NCBI RefSeq assembly: GCF_030164465.1
Contig: NZ_JASNJE010000020.1
Span: 19,381-83,380, forward strand
Length of the DNA: 64,000 bases
Direction of reading: 5' to 3'
Origin: Sedimentitalea xiamensis
GTDB lineage: Bacteria; Pseudomonadota; Alphaproteobacteria; Rhodobacterales; Rhodobacteraceae
Shown here: positions 1 through 7,808 of the stretch, one piece after another
Layout of the letters: each line of letters opens with the position of its first letter
Numbering within the stretch: position 1 is the stretch's first letter
Position numbers and translations under genes: made by a program
The notes under the pieces: generated by a model
Told to the model about the DNA's origin: nothing
Databases searched by the model: none
The model's input: the letters and a program-made list of their open reading frames with translations, nothing else

Positions 1-1
1 A

Positions 2-382
2 CTTGCGGATGCCGCCGAAGGATTGCGGGCGCTGGAGCTTATTTCGACCATCGCGCCGCTGCTGGGTTTGCTCGGCACGGTCATGGGCATGATCGCCGCG
101 TTCCAGGCGCTTCAGCAAAGCGGGGCGCGGGCCGATCCGGCCCTGTTGGCTGGCGGTATCTGGGAGGCGCTGCTGACCACCGCAGCCGGAATGGCGGTGG
201 CGATTCCGGCCTCGGCCGCGCTGAGCTGGTTCGAATCGGTGATCGACCGGATTCGCCGGGACAGCGAAGATGCAGTGACGCGGATCTTCGTCGCGCCGCT
301 TCCCGCGCCTTATGGCCGGAACGACGCGTTGCCGCCGGTTCCCGGTGAAACGGCGGCGGTTCTGGCTGCGGCGGCAGAGTAA
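2..382 (+). CDS. exbB: ExbB/TolQ/MotA-family proton channel protein, C-terminal part
   Basis: The frame is open from the left edge of the window, so the gene starts upstream and only the last 126 residues are seen. The visible part has the family hallmark: a hydrophobic segment LISTIAPLLGLLGTVMGM followed by a second membrane segment ALLTTAAGMAVAIPASAAL. These correspond to the last two helices of ExbB/TolQ, which form a pentameric proton channel in the inner membrane and power TonB. It is followed 2 nt later by two ExbD-type genes and a TonB-type gene, which supports an Exb/Ton rather than a flagellar or Tol assignment. The substrate of the cognate outer-membrane receptor is not encoded here. 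Confidence 0.9.
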   Translation, partial: LADAAEGLRALELISTIAPLLGLLGTVMGMIAAFQALQQSGARADPALLAGGIWEALLTTAAGMAVAIPASAALSWFESVIDRIRRDSEDAVTRIFVAPLPAPYGRNDALPPVPGETAAVLAAAAE

Positions 383-384
383 CC

Positions 385-762
385 GTGTTTTCGCCCGCCA
401 TGCCCCGCAGGCGCAGAAAACCCAGCCTCACACCGATGATCGACGTGGTTTTCCTGCTGCTGGTGTTCTTCATGCTGGCTTCGCGGTTCGGGCTCGACCA
501 GGTGCTGCCGCTGCCGATGGCCGGATCCGGCGGCGCCTATGACGGGCCGCCGCGCCTGATCGACATCGCGCCCGACGGACTGTTCGTGAACGGCGCCCCG
601 ACGGACGAAACCACCCTGAATGCGACGGTCGGGGCATTGATGCAGGCGCCTTCGGACATGCTCATCCTGCGAGGCAGGGATGGCGCGGATCTTCAGCGTA
701 TCATCGCGATCGCCGACCGGTTGCGCGCGGCCGGCTTCACCTCGCTTGTGCTGGTGGAATAG
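385..762 (+). CDS. exbD: ExbD/TolR-family biopolymer transport protein, first copy
   Basis: This is a 125-aa protein with the ExbD/TolR layout: a short basic cytoplasmic tail, the signature SLTPMIDVVFLLLVFFMLAS with its membrane-embedded Asp (about residue 19), then a small periplasmic domain. The Asp is the proton-relay residue of the family. The first possible start is a GTG at 385. An ATG at 400, giving MPRRRRKPSLTP, is equally plausible, and neither has a strong ribosome-binding site. It sits in an exbB-exbD-exbD-tonB operon and its stop is 4 nt before the next start. It likely assembles with ExbB to energise TonB. Confidence 0.9.
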   Translation: MFSPAMPRRRRKPSLTPMIDVVFLLLVFFMLASRFGLDQVLPLPMAGSGGAYDGPPRLIDIAPDGLFVNGAPTDETTLNATVGALMQAPSDMLILRGRDGADLQRIIAIADRLRAAGFTSLVLVE

Positions 763-766
763 CCGG

Positions 767-1150
767 ATGGATCTCGAACCCGGCACAAAGCGGCCGTCGC
801 AGGAAAGCATCGTTCCGATGATCAACGTGGTGTTCCTGCTGCTGATCTTCTTTCTGATGACGTCGCAGATCGCACCCCCTGCCCCGGTCGAAGTGACCGC
901 GCCGGCATCGGTCGACGGGGGCGATCCTGATGCCGAAACCCGGCTGTTTGTCGACGAAGGGGGCGTTCTGTATTTTCGAGACAGCCGCGGCAGCGCGGCC
1001 CTGGATCTGCTCCGGGCAGAACCTCCCGCATTCGGCAAGGTTCTGCTGACCGCGGACAAGGCTGTCGAGGCCGCGAAACTGGCGGCCCTGCTGCGCCAAC
1101 TGGCCGCCGTGGGCGTTTCGGATGTCGAACTCGCGGTCAGCCTGGAATGA
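767..1150 (+). CDS. exbD: ExbD/TolR-family biopolymer transport protein, second copy
   Basis: This is a 127-aa second ExbD-like protein. Its signature is SIVPMINVVFLLLIFFLMTS. The usual membrane Asp in PMIDVVF is Asn here (PMINVVF), which departs from the first copy and from most of the family. It may therefore be a non-protonatable partner within a heteromeric ExbD pair (inference). The ATG at 767 follows the stop of exbD1 by 4 nt, and its own stop overlaps the tonB start by 4 nt (ATGA), so translation is coupled. Operons with one ExbB and two ExbDs are known in Proteobacteria. Confidence 0.88.
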   Translation: MDLEPGTKRPSQESIVPMINVVFLLLIFFLMTSQIAPPAPVEVTAPASVDGGDPDAETRLFVDEGGVLYFRDSRGSAALDLLRAEPPAFGKVLLTADKAVEAAKLAALLRQLAAVGVSDVELAVSLE

Positions 1151-1977
1151 GAAAGCCAGTCGAAATCCTGCTGTTCGGAACGTTGGCGATCTGCCTGCAC
1201 ATCCTGCTGATGGCGGAGGGGCCGGATCGCGGCGCAGAGGCCGGCGGCGTCGGCGGCGCGGCGCTGGTTACTCTGGCCGGGGCGACGCCACAGATAGAAA
1301 CCATGGTTGCCTCCTGGGTCCGCCCGCCCGCTGCCGCGCAGCAGATCGTGACCGAACAGCCGGAAATGCAGAATCCGAACGAAAGATCGCCAGTGACTTC
1401 GGTGCGGATCGAAGACGCGCCCAAAGCGTCGATCAAACTGGCGGCGATGCAACCGCCCGAGACCGAAACGCCGCGGCCGCCGGAGTTGTCGACCGCACCA
1501 CCACCGTCACCGGCGGCCGAAGCGAAGCCTTCGGCGCAACCCGTCCCGAACCTCAGGCCCAGGGCGAAACCCGCCAAAAGACAACAGGAGGCATCCGCCG
1601 GGACCGCGCCGCAGAAATCCGCCGGATCCGGAGGGTCGGCCAACGCCGGCAACCGGGGATCGGCAGATACATCGATCCTGTCCGGGGGCCAGGAGGCCAG
1701 GCTGATCGCGGTCTGGGGGTCGCGGATCCGGTCCCATATCGAGCGCAAGAAGCGCTATCCGGCGGGGACGCGCGCCAAAGGGGACGTCACCCTGAAAATG
1801 AGCGTGGACCGCACCGGCCGTTTGCAGGCGGTTTCTGTGCGCCGGTCTTCGGGTGACGCGAAACTGGATGCGGCGGCGGTTGCCGCTGTCCAGCGGGCCG
1901 GACGCTTTCCATCCGCGCCAAAAGAGCTGCCCGGCTCGGTTTTCAGCTTTTCCCTGGCAATCAATTTCGACAGTTGA
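1147..1977 (+). CDS. tonB: TonB-family energy transducer
   Basis: This 276-aa protein has the TonB architecture. One N-terminal membrane anchor lies at about residues 6-22 (ILLFGTLAICLHILLMA). A long Pro/Ala/Lys-rich periplasmic spacer spans about residues 90-180. A C-terminal TonB domain covers about 185-276, with the typical AVWGSRIRSHIERKKRYP start and a VRRSSGDAKLDAAAVAAVQR stretch. It would transmit proton-motive force from the ExbB/ExbD complex to an outer-membrane receptor. Its start overlaps the stop of exbD2, so it is the last gene of the operon. No TonB-dependent receptor is visible in the window, so the cargo is unknown. Confidence 0.88.
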   Translation: MRKPVEILLFGTLAICLHILLMAEGPDRGAEAGGVGGAALVTLAGATPQIETMVASWVRPPAAAQQIVTEQPEMQNPNERSPVTSVRIEDAPKASIKLAAMQPPETETPRPPELSTAPPPSPAAEAKPSAQPVPNLRPRAKPAKRQQEASAGTAPQKSAGSGGSANAGNRGSADTSILSGGQEARLIAVWGSRIRSHIERKKRYPAGTRAKGDVTLKMSVDRTGRLQAVSVRRSSGDAKLDAAAVAAVQRAGRFPSAPKELPGSVFSFSLAINFDS

Positions 1978-2034
1978 CGGCGCCGCGGCCACCCGTAGCG
2001 TCAGGTGCCGGTCGCCGCCGATACCGATGCCATA

Positions 2035-2937
2035 TCAAACGAAGAACCGTTTGCTGTTGCGGGCGATGTGCTCGACGAAAAGGCGCACCTTCGGGTCCTG
2101 AAGCTTCTTGTGCGGGTAGAGGCAGCCGAAAATCGTCGGCATCGGCGGCGTGTCGGGCAAAACTTCGACCAGACGGCCCTTTTCCAGATGCTCGCGGACA
2201 TCAAAGCGCGGCTTGTTGACGATCCCTGCGCCCGCGAGCGCCCAGTCGGTCAGGACATCGCCATCGTCCGCGTCGAACTTGCCGCGGACTTCAAGCCTGC
2301 GCGGACCCATGTCGGTGCGCAGGGTCCAGAAATATTCCGGCGATCGGGGATAGCGCAGCAAAAGACAGTTGTGCCCGTCATTCATCAGGTCATCGGGCAT
2401 CTCGGGCACGCCGAACTGCGACAGATAACCCGGCGCGGCGCAGAGCACGCGGTCGCAATCCGCGAATTTGCGCAGCTTCATCGTGGAATCGCCGGGGGCG
2501 CCGACGAAAAACGCGATGTCGAGCCCGTCGGCCAGGATATCGACCTTCCGGTCCGACAGCCGCATCCGAATCTCGGTTTCAGGATACCGGTCAGAAAAAC
2601 CCGGCACCAGCGGCGCGACGATCCTGCGCCCGACCCCGAGCGGCGCGGTGATGCGAATCGCGCCTCTCGGCGTTTCGGAAAAGCTCGCCACGCGCGCCTC
2701 GGCATGGTCGAGCGCCAGCAGAACCGCCCTCGCCTCCTCGTAGAAAACCGTGCCCGCCTCGGTCGGCGTCATCGACCGCGTGGTCCGGTTGAACAGCCGC
2801 ACGCCCAGATGTTTCTCCAGCTCTTTCAGCCGCTTGCTGGCCACCGCCGGGGTCAGCCGCAGGTCGCGCCCGCCCGAGGTAATGCTGCCCAGCTCCATCA
2901 CCCTGACAAACACCCGCAGGCTCTCGATATAGGACAT
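2035..2937 (-). CDS. LysR-family transcriptional regulator, putative regulator of the xdh operon
   Basis: This 300-aa protein has an N-terminal LysR winged helix-turn-helix (about residues 1-60; MELGSITSGGRDLRLTPAVA then SKRLKELEKHLGVRLFNRTT). A periplasmic-binding-protein-like effector domain fills the rest, and the length is typical for the family. It is transcribed divergently from xdhA across a 155-nt gap. That gap holds a perfect interrupted palindrome of LysR type (T-N11-A) at 2981-2999, so it probably regulates itself and the purine-catabolism genes. The effector, possibly a purine, is inferred from context only. Confidence 0.88.
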   Translation of the reverse strand: MSYIESLRVFVRVMELGSITSGGRDLRLTPAVASKRLKELEKHLGVRLFNRTTRSMTPTEAGTVFYEEARAVLLALDHAEARVASFSETPRGAIRITAPLGVGRRIVAPLVPGFSDRYPETEIRMRLSDRKVDILADGLDIAFFVGAPGDSTMKLRKFADCDRVLCAAPGYLSQFGVPEMPDDLMNDGHNCLLLRYPRSPEYFWTLRTDMGPRRLEVRGKFDADDGDVLTDWALAGAGIVNKPRFDVREHLEKGRLVEVLPDTPPMPTIFGCLYPHKKLQDPKVRLFVEHIARNSKRFFV

Positions 2938-2980
2938 GCCCCCTCCCGTCGCGGAGAAGTCTGCGCCACCCCGCGCCCTT

Positions 2981-2999
2981 TTTCAACATTCTGTTGAAA
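2981..2999. promoter_or_regulatory. LysR-type operator palindrome between the LysR gene and xdhA
   Basis: TTTCAACA-TTC-TGTTGAAA is a perfect inverted repeat with 8-bp arms and a 3-bp spacer. It contains the T-N11-A core expected of LysR-family binding sites. It lies 43 nt upstream of the regulator start and about 93 nt upstream of xdhA, which is a usual position for autoregulation plus activation. The assignment to the adjacent regulator is inferred from position. Confidence 0.7.
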
Positions 3000-3009
3000 G
3001 TATTTGCCG

Positions 3010-3036
3010 TTTACAGCAATTAACAGACTCTATAAC
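3010..3036 (+). promoter_or_regulatory. Possible xdh operon promoter
   Basis: TTTACA at 3010-3015 and TATAAC at 3031-3036 resemble sigma-70 -35 and -10 boxes with a 15-nt spacer. They lie just downstream of the LysR-type palindrome and about 57 nt before xdhA. The short spacer is suboptimal, which would suit an activator-dependent promoter. This is pattern matching only. Confidence 0.35.
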
Positions 3037-3092
3037 CGGGTCTATCCTCTTCCCCATCGCTGGCTCATGCGCCGGAGGAGGGGGAGACCATC

Positions 3093-4556
3093 ATGACGCA
3101 CCGCACCGACATCCGCTTTGTTCTCAACGGCAGGGACATCTCAGTTCCCGATGTCGCGGCGGACCGGACCTTGCTCGACTTCCTGCGGCTCGACCGCCGC
3201 CTGACCGGCACCAAGGAAGGCTGCGCCGAGGGCGATTGCGGCGCCTGCACCGTGCTGGTCGGACGCCTCACCGGCACCGGGCTGCGCTACGAGCCGGTCA
3301 ATGCCTGCATCCGATTCCTCGCATCCGTCGACGGCTGCCACGTGGTCACGGTCGAACACCTGTCCGGACCCGATGGCCGTCTGCACCCGGTGCAGCAGGC
3401 GATGGTCGAACATCACGGCAGCCAGTGCGGTTTCTGCACGCCGGGCTTCGTCATGTCGCTCTACGCGCTCTGGATGCAGGTCCCGGAACCCACCGTCACG
3501 CAGGTCGAAACCGCGCTGCAGGGCAATCTCTGCCGCTGCACCGGCTATGAACCGATCGTCCGCGCCGCCGTCGCGGTCAGCCGCTATGGCACCCCCGCTT
3601 CCGATCACCTGAATGCCGAACGCGACGCGATGACCGCGCGCCTGACCGCGCTCAAAGACGGCAAGCGCGTCGTCACCGGCCCCGAGGACAACCGCGCCAT
3701 CCTGCCCGCCAGCGCCGACGATCTCGCGGATTGTCTGCTGGCCTACCCCGAGGCCACCATCGTCGCCGGGGCCACCGATGTCGGCCTCTGGGTCACCAAG
3801 TTCCTGCGCAGGATCGGCCCCGCGATTTTCACCGGCCATCTCGACGAGCTGAAGACCGTCACGCAACAGGGCGCATCCCTGCTGATCGGCGCCGGGGCCA
3901 GCTACAGCGATTGCCAGGACATCCTGTCCGAACACCTGCCGCATCTCGCCCCCTACTGGGATCGCATCGCCGGCTGGCAGGTGCGCAACATGGGCACGGT
4001 CGGCGGCAATATCGCCAACGGCTCGCCCATCGGCGACACCCCCCCGGTGCTGATCGCCCTGGGTGCCGAGATCACCCTGCGCCGCGGCGCCGAACGCCGC
4101 GCTCTTCCGTTGCAGGACTTCTTCATCGACTACGGCAAGCAGGACCGCGCCCCCGGCGAATTCGTCGAGAGCATCCGCGTGCCCCTGCCCGGCGCGGACG
4201 ACCTGAACGCCGCCTACAAGATCTCCAAGCGCCGCGACGAAGACATCTCTTCCGTGGCCGCGGGCATCCGCATGACGGTGCGTGACGGTCGCATCAGCGG
4301 CGCGCGCATTGCCTTCGGCGGCATGGCCGCCACGCCGAAACGCGCCACTGCCGCCGAAACGGCGCTGAACGGCCAGCCCTGGGCGCGCGGCAGTTTCGAG
4401 GCGGCGGCGCGGGCGCTGGCGGGCGATTTCACCCCGCTGACCGACTGGCGCGCGTCCGCCGATTACCGGATGCGCGCCGCCCGGAACCTGCTGCGCCGCT
4501 TCTATCTCGAACATGACGCAGAGACCGACGCCCAAGTTCAACTGGCCATCGCTTGA
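3093..4556 (+). CDS. xdhA: Xanthine dehydrogenase small subunit (2Fe-2S/FAD)
   Basis: This is a 487-aa XdhA-type subunit of the molybdenum hydroxylase that oxidises hypoxanthine to xanthine and urate. The N-terminal plant-type ferredoxin domain carries Cys at about 44, 49, 52 and 72 (GCAEGDCGACTVL). A second helical [2Fe-2S] domain follows with QCGFCTPGFVMS and CRCTGYEP. A FAD-binding domain of the CO-dehydrogenase flavoprotein type (VAGATDVGLWVTK; NMGTVGGNIANGSPIGDTPP) and its C-terminal domain complete the protein. The start has a purine-rich ribosome-binding site. It forms one operon with xdhB and xdhC, and the split A/B form is the usual Rhodobacter arrangement. Confidence 0.96.
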   Translation: MTHRTDIRFVLNGRDISVPDVAADRTLLDFLRLDRRLTGTKEGCAEGDCGACTVLVGRLTGTGLRYEPVNACIRFLASVDGCHVVTVEHLSGPDGRLHPVQQAMVEHHGSQCGFCTPGFVMSLYALWMQVPEPTVTQVETALQGNLCRCTGYEPIVRAAVAVSRYGTPASDHLNAERDAMTARLTALKDGKRVVTGPEDNRAILPASADDLADCLLAYPEATIVAGATDVGLWVTKFLRRIGPAIFTGHLDELKTVTQQGASLLIGAGASYSDCQDILSEHLPHLAPYWDRIAGWQVRNMGTVGGNIANGSPIGDTPPVLIALGAEITLRRGAERRALPLQDFFIDYGKQDRAPGEFVESIRVPLPGADDLNAAYKISKRRDEDISSVAAGIRMTVRDGRISGARIAFGGMAATPKRATAAETALNGQPWARGSFEAAARALAGDFTPLTDWRASADYRMRAARNLLRRFYLEHDAETDAQVQLAIA

Positions 4557-4573
4557 CACAAGGAGACGATCCC

Positions 4574-6892
4574 ATGAAAGACACCGTTTCCATCACCGGA
4601 TCCGCCCATACCGACCGCATCCATGACAGCGCCATCAAACATGTCACCGGTGCCGCCGATTACACCGACGATATCGCCCAGCCCGAGGGCACGCTGCACG
4701 CCTATCTCGGCGTCTCGGACGTGGCCCATGCGCGCCTTCTGGGCATCGACTTTGCCGAGGTTCTCGCCACTCCCGGCGTGATCGGCATTCTCACCGCCGA
4801 GGACGTGCCGGGTGTCAACGATATCAGCCCGACGGGTCTCAACGACGAACCGGTGTTTCCGACCGACCTGATCCAGTTCCACGGCCAGCCGCTCTTTGCC
4901 GTGATCGCCGAGAGCCGCGATATCGCCCGCCGCGCCGCCGCACGGGCCAGGGTCGATTACGAAACCCTGCCCCACGCGCTCGACCCCGTCGCCGCGATGG
5001 ACGCGGGATATCCCCATGTCACTGCCCCGCTCAAGCTGGAACGCGGCGCTGTCGGCCCCGCCTTTGCCGCCGCGAAGCACCGTGTTTCAGGTCGCCTCAC
5101 CCTCGGCGGGCAGGACCACATGTATCTCGAAGGCCATATCGCCTTTGCCATTCCGGGCGAAGACGACGACGTGATCGTGCATTGCTCGACCCAGCACCCC
5201 TCCGAGGCGCAGCACATGGTCGCCCACGTCCTCGGCGTGCCCTCCAACGCCGTGGTGGTCAACGTGCGCCGCATGGGCGGCGGCTTCGGCGGCAAGGAAA
5301 GCCAGATGAACCTGTTCTGCGCCGTCGCCGCGATCGCCGCCAAGAAATGGAACCGCGCCGTCAAGATCCGCCCCGACCGCGATCAGGACATGATCGCCAC
5401 CGGCAAGCGCCACGATTTCGTCATCGACTACGATGTCGCCTTCGACGATGCGGGCCGCATTCAGGCGGTGCAGGGCAGCTTTGCCGCGCGCTGCGGTTTT
5501 TCCGCCGATCTCTCCGGCCCCGTCACCGACCGGGCGCTGTTTCACGCCGACAACGCCTATTTCTACCCCAATGTGCGGCTCGACAGCCACCCGATGAAGA
5601 CCAACACCGTCTCCAACACCGCCTTCCGGGGCTTTGGCGGGCCGCAGGGCGTGATCGCCGCCGAGCGCATCATCGAGGAAATCGCCTATGCCACCGGGCA
5701 GGATCCGCTGGATGTGCGCAAGGCGAATTTCTACGGAGGCGAAGGGCGCAACCTGACGCCCTATCACCAAGAGGTTGAGGACAACATCCTCGATCGGCTG
5801 GTCAGCGAGTTGGAGGAGTCTTCCGCATACCGCCGCCGCCGGCAGGAGATCATCGCCCATAACCAGACCTCGCCGGTGCTGAAAAAGGGCATCGCGCTCA
5901 CGCCGGTCAAGTTCGGCATCTCCTTCACCGCCACTTGGTACAACCAGGCCGGCGCGCTGGTGCATGTCTATAATGACGGTTCGATCCACCTGAACCACGG
6001 CGGCACCGAGATGGGCCAGGGGCTGAACACCAAGGTCGCGCAGGTCGTGGCCGAGGCCTTCCAGGTCGATTTCGAGCGCATCAAGATCACCAGAACCACC
6101 ACCGAGAAGGTGCCCAACACCTCCGCCACCGCCGCCTCCAGCGGCACCGATCTCAACGGCATGGCGGCGCTGAACGCGGTCGAGCAGATCAAGGCACGGC
6201 TGGTCGCCTTCGCGGCGGAAAAATGGAACGTCGCGCCGGAAGAGGTGCGTTTTCTCCCCAACCGGGTGCAGGTCGGCGATACGGAACTGCCCTTTGACGC
6301 CTTCATCAAGCAGGCCTATCTCGCCCGCGTGCAGCTCTCCGCCGCCGGTTTCTACAAGACCCCGAAAATCCACTGGGACCGGGCCAGGGGCATGGGCCGC
6401 CCGTTCTACTATTACGCCTATGGCGCGGCCTGTTCCGAAGTCACCATCGACACGCTCACCGGCGAATACCGGGTCGAGCGAACCGACATCCTGCACGATG
6501 TCGGCCGCTCGCTGAACCCGGCGCTCGACAAGGGGCAGGTCGAAGGCGCTTTCATCCAGGGCATGGGCTGGCTCACCACCGAGGAACTCTGGTGGGACGA
6601 CAAGGGCCAGCTGCGCACCCACGCGCCCAGCACATACAAGATCCCGCTCGCCAGCGACCGTCCGCGCGTCTTCAACGTCAACCTCGCCGACTGGTCCGAG
6701 AACCGCGAACTGACCATCAAGCGGTCCAAGGCCGTGGGCGAACCGCCCTTCATGCTCGGCATCTCGGTGCTGGAGGCCCTGTCGATGGCCGTGGCCTCGG
6801 TCGCCGATTACCGCACCTGCCCGCGCCTTGACGCCCCGGCCACCCCGGAACGCGTCCTGATGGCGGTCGAACGGCTGCGGGGCGAGGGCTGA
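4574..6892 (+). CDS. xdhB: Xanthine dehydrogenase large (molybdopterin) subunit
   Basis: This 772-aa protein carries the molybdenum cofactor. Motifs seen are GGGFGGKES, FRGFGGPQG (with the substrate-orienting Arg of the family), GTEMGQGLNTK, and near the C-terminus VGEPPFMLGIS, which contains the catalytic base Glu. The start was set at the ATG at 4574 because an AGGAG box lies just upstream (acAAGGAGacgatccc). An in-frame TTG at 4553 would overlap the xdhA stop and lacks such a site. XdhA and XdhB form a heterotetramer in the cytoplasm, and electrons pass from Mo through the Fe-S clusters to FAD and NAD+. xdhC follows 3 nt downstream. Confidence 0.96.
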   Translation: MKDTVSITGSAHTDRIHDSAIKHVTGAADYTDDIAQPEGTLHAYLGVSDVAHARLLGIDFAEVLATPGVIGILTAEDVPGVNDISPTGLNDEPVFPTDLIQFHGQPLFAVIAESRDIARRAAARARVDYETLPHALDPVAAMDAGYPHVTAPLKLERGAVGPAFAAAKHRVSGRLTLGGQDHMYLEGHIAFAIPGEDDDVIVHCSTQHPSEAQHMVAHVLGVPSNAVVVNVRRMGGGFGGKESQMNLFCAVAAIAAKKWNRAVKIRPDRDQDMIATGKRHDFVIDYDVAFDDAGRIQAVQGSFAARCGFSADLSGPVTDRALFHADNAYFYPNVRLDSHPMKTNTVSNTAFRGFGGPQGVIAAERIIEEIAYATGQDPLDVRKANFYGGEGRNLTPYHQEVEDNILDRLVSELEESSAYRRRRQEIIAHNQTSPVLKKGIALTPVKFGISFTATWYNQAGALVHVYNDGSIHLNHGGTEMGQGLNTKVAQVVAEAFQVDFERIKITRTTTEKVPNTSATAASSGTDLNGMAALNAVEQIKARLVAFAAEKWNVAPEEVRFLPNRVQVGDTELPFDAFIKQAYLARVQLSAAGFYKTPKIHWDRARGMGRPFYYYAYGAACSEVTIDTLTGEYRVERTDILHDVGRSLNPALDKGQVEGAFIQGMGWLTTEELWWDDKGQLRTHAPSTYKIPLASDRPRVFNVNLADWSENRELTIKRSKAVGEPPFMLGISVLEALSMAVASVADYRTCPRLDAPATPERVLMAVERLRGEG

Positions 6893-6895
6893 GCG

Positions 6896-7765
6896 ATGCC
6901 GACGCTCGACGCGTTCCTGACCGCCCACCCCTCGGTGATCCGCGTCGCGCTGACCCGCGTGCGCGGCTCCTCCCCCCGCAATGCCGGCACCGAGATGTTC
7001 GTGGCCCCCGCCGCGCTTTGGGGCACAATCGGCGGCGGCCAGCTCGAATATATCGCCATCAACGCGGCGCGCGACATGCTGCGCGATCGCGTGCTCAACC
7101 GCGATCTCGACGTGCCGCTCGGCCCCGAGATCGGCCAGTGCTGCGGCGGGCGCGTGGAACTGAAGCTCTCGCGCATGCGGGCTTCGGACAAACGCGCCGC
7201 GATCACCAGCGCCGCGGCGCACGAGGATACTCTGCCCCATGTCTATGTCCTGGGCGCCGGTCACGTGGGCCGGGCGCTGGCCGACCTGTTCCAGCACCTG
7301 CCGGTGCGCTGCATCCTCACCGATCCCCGCCCCGACGAGATCGCGCTTTGCACCGCGAAGGTGGAAACCCGCGCCAGCCCCCTGCCCGAAGCGGATATCC
7401 GGCACGCCCCGGCGGGCAGCGCCTTCATCGTCCTGACCCACGATCACGGGCTCGATTTCCTGCTCACCTCCGCCGCGCTCGAACGCGCCGACGCCGCCTA
7501 TGTCGGCATGATCGGTTCCGCCACCAAGCGGGCCAAGTTCCGCAACTGGGCGCAGCGGGAATGCGGCGGGCAATCCACCGAGCAACTGATTTGCCCCATC
7601 GGGGCAAGCGGCAGCCGCGACAAGCGGCCCAGCGTCATCGCCGCCTTCGTGGTGGCCGAGGTGATGGCTGAACTGACCTCTGAAACTGCCGCAACCGCCC
7701 CGGCCGGGGCAAACGATGCGCCCCTTACGGGCCAGCAACGCGACCGGAAAGGGAGATCGGCCTGA
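6896..7765 (+). CDS. xdhC: Xanthine dehydrogenase accessory protein XdhC
   Basis: This is a 289-aa XdhC/CoxI-family protein. It has the N-terminal XdhC part (ALTRVRGSSPRNAGTEMFV, GTIGGGQLEY, GQCCGGRVEL with the conserved Cys pair) and a C-terminal Rossmann-like part (HVYVLGAGHVGRALADLF; AAYVGMIGSATKRAKF). The family binds molybdenum cofactor, promotes its sulfuration and inserts it into XdhB, without being part of the finished enzyme. It follows xdhB by 3 nt. The upstream residues of the purine permease frame overlap its end, but the permease start was placed after the stop. Confidence 0.95.
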   Translation: MPTLDAFLTAHPSVIRVALTRVRGSSPRNAGTEMFVAPAALWGTIGGGQLEYIAINAARDMLRDRVLNRDLDVPLGPEIGQCCGGRVELKLSRMRASDKRAAITSAAAHEDTLPHVYVLGAGHVGRALADLFQHLPVRCILTDPRPDEIALCTAKVETRASPLPEADIRHAPAGSAFIVLTHDHGLDFLLTSAALERADAAYVGMIGSATKRAKFRNWAQRECGGQSTEQLICPIGASGSRDKRPSVIAAFVVAEVMAELTSETAATAPAGANDAPLTGQQRDRKGRSA

Positions 7766-7808
7766 CATCCGTCGGCCGGGTCCGGTCCCAACAGAGGAGG
7801 AGCCCGTC

